Positions 17,200 through 24,532 of a DNA stretch of 32,350 nucleotides are shown here, in pieces (positions within the stretch are counted from its first letter, which is position 1; each line of letters opens with the position of its first letter). This stretch comes from Planctomycetota bacterium (GTDB lineage: Bacteria > Planctomycetota > Planctomycetia > Pirellulales > UBA1268). The stretch is from positions 1 to 32,350 of the forward strand of contig VGYR01000013.1 in assembly GCA_016872925.1 (NCBI GenBank), given 5' to 3'. A program made the position numbers and the translations under genes. The notes under the pieces are model-generated. The model was not told the origin of the DNA. It did not search any database and was given only the letters and a program-made list of their open reading frames with translations.

Positions 17200-18360
17200 A
17201 TGCGACACAGCAGCGGCGGCCAGAACCCGAACCTCGGCAGCACGAGCGGCCGGACGCGGCGGGGCCGCGGGCCGGGCGGCGTCGAGGCCACGCGGGTCCG
17301 ACTGATGGCGGCGCTCGTCGTGCAGGCGGCCATGGCGGTCGCCTGCAGCGGCGAGGCGTTGGCGCAGGGAGCGTGGTGGAACTGGTGGGCCGCGGCGGGC
17401 CCGACCGCCCCCCTGTCGACCGAGCACCTGGCCGACTATCTCTACACCGGCCAGCAGCCGCATCCCGCCGTGGCCCGGATCATCGCCCCGGAGTCGGCGG
17501 GCACGTCGATGGGCACGGGAGTGCTGGTCGACGTGAACCAGGCGCAGGGCCTGGTCGTCACCAACTGGCACGTGGTCCGCGACAGCCGCTCGCCCGTGCT
17601 CGTGCAGTTTGCCGACGGCTTTCAGTCGGCCGGCACGGTGGTCCGCTGGGACGAGGCCTGGGACCTGGCCGCGATCGTGATCTGGAAGCCGACGGCCATG
17701 CCGCTCGAGGTGGCGGGTGATCCGCCGCAGCCGGGCGAACCGCTCACCATCGCCGGCTTCGGTCGCGGTGTGTATCGCGAGGAGACCGGGGAGTGCACGG
17801 AGTATCTCTCCCCGGGCAGCGGCTACCCGAAGGAGTTCGTCGAACTCAAGGCGACCGCGCGGCAGGGGGACTCCGGCGGGCCGATCTTCAACTCGCGGCG
17901 GCAGCTCGCCGGAGTGCTCTTCGGTCAGAACGAGGGCCGGACGATCGGCAGCTGCTCGACCCGGGTGAGGGCATTCCTGGCGGCGGTCGGCTCGACCGGC
18001 TTCAAGCCGGCGGCCGGTGGCTTGGCTGCAGGGCAGGGGGGGGGCGGCACCGCCGGCGAGACGTCGGCCGATCGGATCGCCGCGCTGCCGGTGGCGGCGG
18101 TGGAGCAGCGGTCGAGCCACTCACCGACGCCGCTGGTGGCGCAGGCGCTGCCCGCGCCGCCGCCCGTGCTGCAGCCGGGCGCACCGTGGCCCGGCGTTCC
18201 GGCGCAGCCCGTCGCCGAGGCGTCGCCGCTGGCGGGCCTCGATCTGCCCGCGTGGCTGCCCGATCCCTATGTGCACCGCACGTCCCTGCTCTCGGCGGCC
18301 GGCGGACTGGCGCTGGTGATCTTCGGACTCAAGACGGTCTTCGGCGGCCGGCGGCAGTGA
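17200..18360 (+). CDS. Trypsin-like (S1/HtrA-type) serine protease with signal peptide and C-terminal anchor
   Basis: This 386-aa exported protein has a basic N-region, then a hydrophobic signal (MAALVVQAAMAVACSGEALAQG, about 36-57). The protease domain spans about 80-265: His124 (VVTNWHVV), Asp155 (DEAWDLAAIVI) and Ser225 (ARQGDSGGPIF). A long Ala/Pro/Gly-rich linker (265-355) leads to a hydrophobic helix (SLLSAAGGLALVIFGLKTVF, about 362-381) and a short basic tail, which would anchor it in a membrane. There is no PDZ domain, unlike DegP/HtrA. Another in-frame ATG lies at 17188; the one at 17200 has GAAGG 5 nt upstream and is preferred. Substrate unknown. It ends 15 bp from the convergent cyclophilin gene. 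Confidence 0.88.
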   Translation: MRHSSGGQNPNLGSTSGRTRRGRGPGGVEATRVRLMAALVVQAAMAVACSGEALAQGAWWNWWAAAGPTAPLSTEHLADYLYTGQQPHPAVARIIAPESAGTSMGTGVLVDVNQAQGLVVTNWHVVRDSRSPVLVQFADGFQSAGTVVRWDEAWDLAAIVIWKPTAMPLEVAGDPPQPGEPLTIAGFGRGVYREETGECTEYLSPGSGYPKEFVELKATARQGDSGGPIFNSRRQLAGVLFGQNEGRTIGSCSTRVRAFLAAVGSTGFKPAAGGLAAGQGGGGTAGETSADRIAALPVAAVEQRSSHSPTPLVAQALPAPPPVLQPGAPWPGVPAQPVAEASPLAGLDLPAWLPDPYVHRTSLLSAAGGLALVIFGLKTVFGGRRQ

Positions 18361-18375
18361 CCTGCCCCCCGCTCA

Positions 18376-18912
18376 CTACTTGGGCGTCTTGACGACCGTC
18401 ACCGTGTTGATCGTGACCCGGTCCACGGGCCGGTCGCTGGCGGCGGTGCGGACGCTGCCGATCGCCTTGACGACGTCGAGGCTCGCCGCGTCGGCCGTGC
18501 GGCCGAAGGCCGTGTACTGCTTGTCGAGGTGCGGGACCCGCTCGAGGCAGATGAAGAACTGGCTGCCCGCGGAGTTCGGGTCATTGGTGCGGGCCATCGA
18601 CAGCACGCCCGGCTCGTGCGGGGTGGCGTTGAACTCGGCCGGGATCTTGTAGCCGGGGCCGCCGGTGCCGGTGCCTTCGGGGCAGCCCCCCTGGATCATG
18701 AAGCCCTTGATGATGCGGTGGAAGCAGCCGCCGTCGTAGTACCCGCTCTCGGCCAGTGCGACCATGTTGCGGACGTGGCCGGGAGCCACGGTGGAATCGA
18801 GATTGAGGCGGATCGTGCCGAGCGAGGTGTCGAGGACGACCTGATAATCGAACCCCGCGAGGTCGAGGGCCTTGGCGGCGGCTTGCAGTTCGGCAGGCGA
18901 GGACTTGGGCAT
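18376..18912 (-). CDS. Cyclophilin-type peptidyl-prolyl cis-trans isomerase
   Basis: This 178-aa protein catalyses isomerisation of X-Pro bonds during folding. It has the cyclophilin signature: FHRIIKGFMIQGG with catalytic Arg66 and Gln74, then GSQFFICL (about 116-123) and the YTAFGRT loop (about 133-139). From the chosen ATG no signal peptide is seen, so it is probably cytoplasmic. The frame continues upstream to ATGs at 18993 and 19014, which would add a low-complexity Pro/Ser extension overlapping the divergent promoter region. The start at 18912 has GGAAA upstream and begins just before the fold. The kinase gene diverges 86 bp away. Confidence 0.93.
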   Translation of the reverse strand: MPKSSPAELQAAAKALDLAGFDYQVVLDTSLGTIRLNLDSTVAPGHVRNMVALAESGYYDGGCFHRIIKGFMIQGGCPEGTGTGGPGYKIPAEFNATPHEPGVLSMARTNDPNSAGSQFFICLERVPHLDKQYTAFGRTADAASLDVVKAIGSVRTAASDRPVDRVTINTVTVVKTPK

Positions 18913-18998
18913 GGAGGTTTCCAGGGATGCAGGGGGCGGGGAGGGAATCGCGGCCGACGGTTTGCCGGTCCGCTGCGTCCCGTCGATACTCATTCCCG

Positions 18999-20165
18999 AT
19001 GAGTCAGCATCCACCAGGACGCGTCGTCGACCAGGATCTTTCCGGGCGCAGCCTGGGAGGATACCGGCTCGTGCGGCGGCTGGGTAGTGGCGGGATGGCG
19101 GATGTGTATCTCGCGGAGCAGACGTCGCTCGGCCGCCACGTGGCAGTCAAAGTGCTCCGGCCCGACACGGCCCGCCACGCTGCCGCCGTGGAGCGTTTTG
19201 AGCAGGAGGCGCGGGCGGCGGCGGCACTGGTCCATGGCCACATCGTGCAGATCCACGAGGTGGCCTGCATCGACGGGATCCACTTTCTCGCCGAAGAATA
19301 CGTGGCGGGGCCCTCGCTGAAGGCATGGCTGCAGGCCCGCGGTCCGCTCGACGCCTCACAGGCGATCTGCGTGCTGCGGCAGGTGGGCTCGGCCCTGGCC
19401 CGCGCGGCGGAGCAGGGAGTGGTTCACCGCGACATCAAGCCCGAGAACCTCTTGCTCACGCCAGCGGGCGACGTCAAGGTGGCCGACTTCGGCCTGGCCC
19501 GCGTCCTGTCGGAGAATCTCGATCTCACGCAGGAGGGGATGACGCTCGGGACGCCGCTCTACATGAGCCCCGAGCAGGGCGAAGGCCGTGCGGTCGACGC
19601 CCGCAGCGATCTCTACTCGCTGGGCGCCACGCTGCACCATCTGCTCGCAGGACGGCCGCCGTATTCGGCGCCGTCGGCGGTGGCCGTGGTGATGGCGCAC
19701 ATCAAGCAGCCGCCGGTGCCGCTGGCCTCGCGTCGGCCAGACGTGCCGGCGGGGCTGTGCGACATCGTCGATCGCCTGCTAGCGAAGGATCCGGCCGACC
19801 GGTTCGAGTCGCCGCAGGCGCTGCTCGTGGCGGTGGACGAACTGCAGGCGGCGCTCCCTTCCCCTCCGATCGGCACCGCATCGCCGCTGGCCTGGCCGGA
19901 GGACGCCCCCCCCTGGCGCGAGTCGTCGGAGGCCGTGTCGGCGCCCGTTTTTGCCAGCGGGCCCGGTGGCCGTGTGACGAGTTCCCGGCTCCGCGACGCG
20001 ACGCTGCATCTCCGAGCCGTGACCGAGCGGGTCGAGCTCCAGCGCGCGGAGCAGCGTCGGCGGTGGCTGGCAGTCGCCGGCCTGTCGCTCCTGGCTCTCG
20101 CTCTGGGGTTTGCGATCGGCAGGATGCGGTCGCGGCGATCCCGCGTGTTTGGGCCGCAGCGGTAA
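18999..20165 (+). CDS. Membrane-anchored Hanks-type Ser/Thr protein kinase (PknB-like)
   Basis: This 388-aa kinase has a complete catalytic domain at residues 22-285: Gly loop LGSGGMADVYLA (28-39), Lys51 (VAVKVL), Glu70 in helix C, HRDIKPEN (143-150, catalytic Asp145), DFG (163-165), activation segment to GTPLYMSPEQ (184-193) and DLYSLGATLHHLL (about 204-216). After a Pro/Ser-rich linker comes a single hydrophobic helix (LAVAGLSLLALALGFAIG, about 358-375) and a basic tail. No PASTA or other sensor domain follows, so almost the whole protein is on the cytoplasmic side. Planctomycetes typically encode many such kinases. The ATG at 18999 is chosen over upstream codons because the kinase fold begins soon after. 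Substrates are unknown. Confidence 0.93.
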   Translation: MSQHPPGRVVDQDLSGRSLGGYRLVRRLGSGGMADVYLAEQTSLGRHVAVKVLRPDTARHAAAVERFEQEARAAAALVHGHIVQIHEVACIDGIHFLAEEYVAGPSLKAWLQARGPLDASQAICVLRQVGSALARAAEQGVVHRDIKPENLLLTPAGDVKVADFGLARVLSENLDLTQEGMTLGTPLYMSPEQGEGRAVDARSDLYSLGATLHHLLAGRPPYSAPSAVAVVMAHIKQPPVPLASRRPDVPAGLCDIVDRLLAKDPADRFESPQALLVAVDELQAALPSPPIGTASPLAWPEDAPPWRESSEAVSAPVFASGPGGRVTSSRLRDATLHLRAVTERVELQRAEQRRRWLAVAGLSLLALALGFAIGRMRSRRSRVFGPQR

Positions 20166-20205
20166 CAAGGCCTGCGCCGCCCGAATCCGCTCCGCTGAAG
20201 GCTGC

Positions 20206-20233
20206 TTGACTCGTCTGCCGACAGTGCTAGAAC
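20206..20233 (+). promoter_or_regulatory. Sigma-70-like promoter for tRNA-Glu
   Basis: TTGACT (20206-20211) and TAGAAC (20228-20233) are separated by 16 nt, and the tRNA begins 13 nt after the -10. This is close to the bacterial consensus and fits a stable-RNA promoter. Confidence 0.6.
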
Positions 20234-20246
20234 GGCAGTGAAACCC

Positions 20247-20319
20247 GCCCCCATCGTCTAGTGGCCCAGGACGTCGGGTTCTCAGTCCGAAAACCGGGGT
20301 TCGACTCCCCGTGGGGGTA
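20247..20319 (+). tRNA. tRNA-Glu (anticodon CTC)
   Basis: The cloverleaf is complete. Acceptor GCCCCCA pairs with TGGGGGT, the D arm is GTC...GAC, the anticodon stem is TCGGG/TCCGA with loop TTCTCAG (anticodon CTC at 20281-20283), and the T arm is CGGGG-TTCGACT-CCCCG. Discriminator A is at 20319. The 3' CCA is not encoded. The gene reads GAG codons and is the integration site of the downstream island: the integrase gene ends on the opposite strand inside it, with the integrase stop overlapping the anticodon. Confidence 0.95.
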
Positions 20320-21547
20320 CTTGAACGGTCGCGTCATTCGCAAAAGCGAGTGGCGCGGCCGTTTCGCTTTCGTCGTGCGAGTCGGTGCGGCTCCCTGCGT
20401 GCACTGACTGTGCCGGATTCTGTGCCGCTTTTTGGGCGGCCGCTTTGGCGAAGTGGTCGTCGGTCACCGTGAAGTAGTGCTTCCGGGCCACGTCGGGGCT
20501 GTTGCCGATCCACTCGCACACGACGTGGATCGGGAACTCGTCGGCGAGCTCCGTTTCCCGCGACGCCCGGAGGTTGTGGAACAGCTTCGGCCAGGCCGGG
20601 ATCTTGGCGGCCTCGAGGATCCGTGTGAACTGCGTCCGGAGGTTGGAGTTGGGGCCGCGGGCTCGGCAGATCACATGCACCGTCCCGGGCTCGGCCCGCT
20701 CGAACTGTTCTTCGAGGTAGGGGCGCAGCTCGGGGAACAAGGGGATCGTGCGCGAGGCCCCGCCCTTGAGGTGCTCGGTCTTGGGGCTGCGGACGTGGAT
20801 TCGGTCGTGCTCCCAGTCGATGTCGTTCCAGGTGAGCGCCAGATGCTCCGACGGGCACCGCAGGCCACCGAACCGACTCAGGGCGAAGATCAGCCGCCAT
20901 TCGTTGTCCGGGCAGGCGTCGAGCACTGCCTGCGCCGTCTGGCGCGTCACGAAGAAGTCACGGTCGGAGTTGGCCTGGCTCTCGGCCTTCACGTCGGCGA
21001 ACGGGTTTGCATCGACGAGCTTCGCCCGCAGGGCCGCCTTGAAATACTGCCGTGCCCGCTTGATCTCCCTCGAGACGGTCGCCGGCGAATAGCCGTCGTG
21101 CAGGAGTTTTTCGCGGTAGCCGTCGGCGTCGCCCTCGGAGATGCCGCGCAGCTCGCGCTGCGCCCCGAAATGGTCCGTCAGCAGCCTCCTCGTCTGCTCG
21201 AGGTTTCTGGTGGTGTTCGGTTTGAGTTTGGCGCGGCTCTTGATGTAGCCGTCGAGGAACGCGTCGAGTTTGGCTGGGGCCGTCGTGGCGCTCGTGCGTC
21301 GCGGGGCGAGCTCGGCGCGGGCGAGGCGGTCGTGGAGCCGGTCGTCGATCTCGGCGAGCCAGGCGGCCGTCTCGCGGTCAACAGGTTGGTGCGCCACCTT
21401 CGCGGCCAGGAGCGACTCGACCTTGAGCAGGATCGTCTGGGCGATCCGCTCCGAGACCTTGCCGAGGCGGATCGTGTGACGCTTGCCGGCCGGGCCGACG
21501 AACAGGATGCGCCGGCGGCCGCCGGGGTCATTTCCGATGGTGGCCAT
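20282..21547 (-). CDS. int: Tyrosine recombinase/integrase
   Basis: This 421-aa site-specific recombinase integrates and excises the island. A core-binding SAM-like domain spans about 92-175 (KLDAFLDGYIKSRAKLKPNTTRNLEQT). The catalytic domain follows: Arg230 (SRFGGLRCPSE), a lysine in the beta-hairpin (about 256), His324-x-x-Arg327 (FHNLRASRETEL), Trp346 at the second His/Trp position (CEWIGNS) and nucleophile Tyr358 (ARKHYFTV). The final residues (VPPRGVEPRFSD) are encoded inside the tRNA-Glu gene across attL, with the stop overlapping the anticodon. This is typical for integrases that read through their att site. GAGG lies 5 nt before the ATG. It is the last gene of the alpA-primase operon, 60 bp after the primase. 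Confidence 0.95.
   Translation of the reverse strand: MATIGNDPGGRRRILFVGPAGKRHTIRLGKVSERIAQTILLKVESLLAAKVAHQPVDRETAAWLAEIDDRLHDRLARAELAPRRTSATTAPAKLDAFLDGYIKSRAKLKPNTTRNLEQTRRLLTDHFGAQRELRGISEGDADGYREKLLHDGYSPATVSREIKRARQYFKAALRAKLVDANPFADVKAESQANSDRDFFVTRQTAQAVLDACPDNEWRLIFALSRFGGLRCPSEHLALTWNDIDWEHDRIHVRSPKTEHLKGGASRTIPLFPELRPYLEEQFERAEPGTVHVICRARGPNSNLRTQFTRILEAAKIPAWPKLFHNLRASRETELADEFPIHVVCEWIGNSPDVARKHYFTVTDDHFAKAAAQKAAQNPAQSVHAGSRTDSHDESETAAPLAFANDATVQVPPRGVEPRFSD
20301..20319 (+). repeat. Attachment site attL (tRNA-Glu 3' end)
   Basis: TCGACTCCCCGTGGGGGTA here is the T-loop to discriminator end of tRNA-Glu and recurs exactly at 31581-31599. A 3'-tRNA segment next to a tyrosine integrase is the usual crossover site. 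The tRNA remains intact after integration. Confidence 0.88.
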
Positions 21548-21607
21548 CGCTACCTCGTCCTTGCGGCAGTCGTGTGAATGGGATGAGCAACGGAACAGAT
21601 GGATAGT

Positions 21608-23914
21608 TCATCGGGGCTTCGCTCGCCAAGCCCCCGCCTCGAGATTCTGGTCGGCCGTTGCTCCTGCCAGCACGAATCGGCGCGTCGGCTTACCGGGCGT
21701 GCCGGCGGGAGTCGGAACCCAAGAACCCGCGCCGGCCTTCACCAGCTGGTCGAGCGCGGCTTCGGCCGCGCCGGGGCGTTTGAGCCAGCGGCAGTTTGTC
21801 TGAGCGTCGCGGGCGGTTGTCGCCCCGCCGCGGCGCTCGATCCAGTGAACGAGCCGGTCTCGGTCGCGGCGCAGAGCGCGGTCGATGTCGTTCTCGGCCA
21901 GGATCGCGTAGACGCGTTGCGTTTCATGCTTGAACCACTCGATCAGCCGGATGGCGGCCGCCATCGTGACGGCATCGACCCGGTCGGGATCGGGAACGGC
22001 GGAGACGTTCGCGGCGATCCGCACCTCATGGATCAGCAGAGCGAGCCGGGCCGTGATCTCCTCGAGCTTGCTCCAGGCGGCGGCGAGGTCGCCGATGTGT
22101 TCGGCCGTCTCGGTGTTGTGGGCGTCGTAGAACTCGATCCAGAGCCGCTTGGCGTCCGGGTCGAGGGAGAGCAGGGCGGGGCGCGGCGCACCGGTGTCAT
22201 CGGTGTCCGGCTGCAGGTCGTAGAGGCGGTCGAGCACGCGGTGCAGCTGGTCCCGCGTCAGCGGCGAGATCGAAGTCTCGCGCCACTGTTTCGGGCGCGG
22301 CGGGGGCGATGTGAGCAGGAGCCTCGCTAGCAGCCCGCTCTCGCGGCGCTCCTGCCCGAGCGCCCGCTGCAGGACGGCAGGCTGGATGCCGCCGGTCACG
22401 CAGACGGCCGCGGTGGGCACGTAGATCGACTTCCGGTTGCCCGTGCGCCGGTCAACCGTCACGGGCTCGGCGTTGAAGCTGGAGAGCCAGAAGGCCTCGT
22501 CTGCGCCTTTGCCCTGGGCATAGCGGTCGAGCGAGCCGAGCCAGCCGGCGAGCTCGTCGCGGGTGACGAGGATCCCGCGCTGGTTGTCGGCCAGGATCAC
22601 AGCGAGCGCCTCGACTGTCGTGTCGGAGACGTAGGCCCGCTCAGCGGGCGTAGGGGTCGGCGCGATCGGAGCCGGTCCGGCACTGGTGCTGCGCCGCCAG
22701 AGGGCGACGGCCTTTTCATGCTCGAGCAGTTTAGCGTCGTAGTCCTGCTCCACAGCCCGGTGCGCCTCGAACAGCCGGGATTGCCGCTCGCGGACGTGCT
22801 CGAGCACGGCCTTGAGGGCGGGCGTCTTGCTGGTGCCGCTCTCGCCCACGATCACCGTCCAGAGGATCGCGGGGACGGCGAATCCCGGCTTGAGCTCCAG
22901 GCGGCGGGTGGTGCCGATGGCGGCCGCCACGCAGGCCAGGAGGGGCAGGGCGACGTAGCTGGCGTCGCAGCCGATGGCGGCCTCGGCCTCGGTCACGAAC
23001 GAGGCCAAGGGCTCCGGCAGGGCGTCGGCCGGGAACGGCCGATAGGCCTCCGGCGGGTCGCTCTGCGTCCTCTCTGCGGTGGGCGCTGCGCCCAGGGGCG
23101 TGCGGCGCGTCCTCCAGGCGTTGGCGATCTGGCGCGGGCAGTCCGCGAGTTCGTCGGCCGGGAGGCCGACCGTCTGCATCCGCTCCATGATCGCGGTCGT
23201 GGCGTCGTCGACCGTCCAGCCGCGGGCTGCGAGGTCGCAGGCCACAGTGAACATCGTCTGCCGCCGGCCCGCCGGTAGGACTCGCCCGCTCTCGAGAAAC
23301 TCCCTCGAGAGATCGCCCATGGCAGCACTCGCGAGCGCGGGGCGCGGCGCGAGTTCGTCGAACGAGTAGACGCGGGCCGGGTCAACGTCGAGCAGCTCGG
23401 CTACCGGCTTCGTGTCGTACTTCCAGTTGATGAAGCCCGGAAGTCGCATGATCCTCGGCCAGTCATGGATCGACTGGTCGGAACCGAGCGCCGCGGCGAG
23501 GGCCTTCATGCGGCGCGACCAGGCCGCGGCGTCTTCGGTCGGCGCGTCGAGTCGCCACCAGGCGTGAATGCCGCCGCCACTGTTGAGCACGGCGGTGGGC
23601 ATCGGGAGGCCGGCCGCCTTGATGCGGCTCATGGCATCCTCGTAGAGCGTGCCGCCGTCGAAGTCGGCGAACAGGCATCGGGCGAGGCGCACACCCGCGG
23701 CGTCGGAACAGTTCACTCCGCGGCGCGGATTCGCCCCGAAGTAGATCTGGCGCTGGCGGGCATTGATGCTCGTCAGCCACGACACGACCGCGGGCAGCTC
23801 CGCGAGCGTGGCCCACTTGTTGCCAGGCGGGTTGAGCGGCCGGAACTCGATCACGTCCTCGTCGTCGAAGATCGCGGTCAGGAAGTCGCAGCACTGGTCG
23901 AGGGCCGGTCTCAT
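21608..23914 (-). CDS. Replication protein: AEP-type primase fused to DUF3987 (YfjI-like) ATPase
   Basis: This 768-aa protein probably starts replication of the excised element. The N-terminal primase-like domain (about 1-190) has ADFDGG with Asp84/Asp86, GGGIHAWWRL with His117, and RIMRLPGFINWK (about 154-165), the arrangement of archaeo-eukaryotic primase-like proteins. The middle (about 200-275) is helical and may be a PriCT-like linker. The C-terminal DUF3987 part starts near 295, with Walker A GESGTSKT (357-364) and a conserved LVTRDELAGWLGSLDRYAQGKGADEAFW block. The start at 23914 is fixed by a near-perfect AAGGAGGTG 6-7 nt upstream and a 4-base overlap with the preceding gene; the longer open frame to 24037 is not used. 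Confidence 0.85.
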   Translation of the reverse strand: MRPALDQCCDFLTAIFDDEDVIEFRPLNPPGNKWATLAELPAVVSWLTSINARQRQIYFGANPRRGVNCSDAAGVRLARCLFADFDGGTLYEDAMSRIKAAGLPMPTAVLNSGGGIHAWWRLDAPTEDAAAWSRRMKALAAALGSDQSIHDWPRIMRLPGFINWKYDTKPVAELLDVDPARVYSFDELAPRPALASAAMGDLSREFLESGRVLPAGRRQTMFTVACDLAARGWTVDDATTAIMERMQTVGLPADELADCPRQIANAWRTRRTPLGAAPTAERTQSDPPEAYRPFPADALPEPLASFVTEAEAAIGCDASYVALPLLACVAAAIGTTRRLELKPGFAVPAILWTVIVGESGTSKTPALKAVLEHVRERQSRLFEAHRAVEQDYDAKLLEHEKAVALWRRSTSAGPAPIAPTPTPAERAYVSDTTVEALAVILADNQRGILVTRDELAGWLGSLDRYAQGKGADEAFWLSSFNAEPVTVDRRTGNRKSIYVPTAAVCVTGGIQPAVLQRALGQERRESGLLARLLLTSPPPRPKQWRETSISPLTRDQLHRVLDRLYDLQPDTDDTGAPRPALLSLDPDAKRLWIEFYDAHNTETAEHIGDLAAAWSKLEEITARLALLIHEVRIAANVSAVPDPDRVDAVTMAAAIRLIEWFKHETQRVYAILAENDIDRALRRDRDRLVHWIERRGGATTARDAQTNCRWLKRPGAAEAALDQLVKAGAGSWVPTPAGTPGKPTRRFVLAGATADQNLEAGAWRAKPR

Positions 23915-24114
23915 TCGCCCACCTCCTTGTCCTTGTCGGCGCGGCGCGCGAGCCAGTCTTCGAGCGCCGCGACGGGGTAAAGCGTCACGCGGTCGAGCTT
24001 GACGTGCGGCACGTCGCCGGCCTGGGTCAGGCTCCACAGCTTGCGTTCACTGATGCCGAGCGCGGCTGCGGCCTCGCGGGGCCGCAGAGCGAGCGGGGAC
24101 GGGCGAGGCGTCAT
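23911..24114 (-). CDS. AlpA/excisionase-like helix-turn-helix protein (67 aa)
   Basis: This small DNA-binding protein has the winged-helix pattern of AlpA/Xis-type proteins: PREAAAALGISERKLWSLTQAGDVPHVKLDRVTLYPVAALEDWLARR (about 12-58). It overlaps both its upstream neighbour (another AlpA-like gene) and the primase by 4 bases, so the three are translationally coupled. Likely roles are excision accessory factor or regulator of the primase-int operon; the sequence does not separate them. Confidence 0.85.
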   Translation of the reverse strand: MTPRPSPLALRPREAAAALGISERKLWSLTQAGDVPHVKLDRVTLYPVAALEDWLARRADKDKEVGE

Positions 24115-24332
24115 ACGTCACCTCCCTTCCGGATCGTCCGCACGGGCTTGCAGCCGCCCGCGATCCAGTCGGAGAGTTCGGTACGACGCCACCGGACGGA
24201 GCCACCGAGCCGGATCGGCGCGGGGGCGCGGCCAGACGAGACGAGTCGCCACCAGGTTCTCTTGGCGACACCGCAGAGATGGGCCGCCTCCGCGGCCCGG
24301 ATCAGTTCACTTTCGAACGTCGGTTCTGACAT
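24111..24332 (-). CDS. AlpA-family transcriptional regulator/excisionase (73 aa)
   Basis: The helix-turn-helix region IRAAEAAHLCGVAKRTWWRLVSSGRAPAPIRLGGSVRWRRTELSDWIAGG (about 11-60) matches phage AlpA-type regulators. The chosen ATG at 24332 has GAGGA 6 nt upstream; the open frame continues to 24416 but has no such site. It is the first gene of the alpA-alpA-primase-int operon and lies next to the inverted repeats at 24420-24530, which are therefore good candidates for its binding sites. In P4-like islands AlpA turns on integrase and excision; the role here is by analogy. Confidence 0.85.
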   Translation of the reverse strand: MSEPTFESELIRAAEAAHLCGVAKRTWWRLVSSGRAPAPIRLGGSVRWRRTELSDWIAGGCKPVRTIRKGGDV

Positions 24333-24419
24333 TGGATGTCCTCGGGATGTTCCGCCGCGGCAGCGTCCTGCTGCTCGGCTGAAATCCACGATGACGTATC
24401 CGCCGCCTGAGTCCATGCG

Positions 24420-24530
24420 TCGCGTGACACGGGAAATCGCGTGTCACGCGAGTTCTGCCGGCCGAGGCCTGTAAATGCCCGACTGGACCGTAGCGAGGAC
24501 TTCTCGCGTGACACGGTCATGTCACGCGAG
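24420..24530. promoter_or_regulatory. Two inverted repeats with four TCGCGTGACA half-sites
   Basis: TCGCGTGACACG (24420-24431) is mirrored at 24440-24451, and CTCGCGTGAC (24503-24512) is mirrored at 24521-24530; each pair has an 8-nt spacer. Both left arms share TCGCGTGACACGG. The sites lie 90-200 bp upstream of the alpA operon start and abut the stop of the 424-aa gene. They could be operators for the AlpA-like proteins, excisionase sites, or iterons of a replication origin. Confidence 0.75.
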
Positions 24531-24532
24531 TT

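Noticed and set aside
20432-21577. 381-aa plus-strand frame over the integrase
   Set aside because: Mirror of the integrase in the opposite frame, with no recognisable domain.
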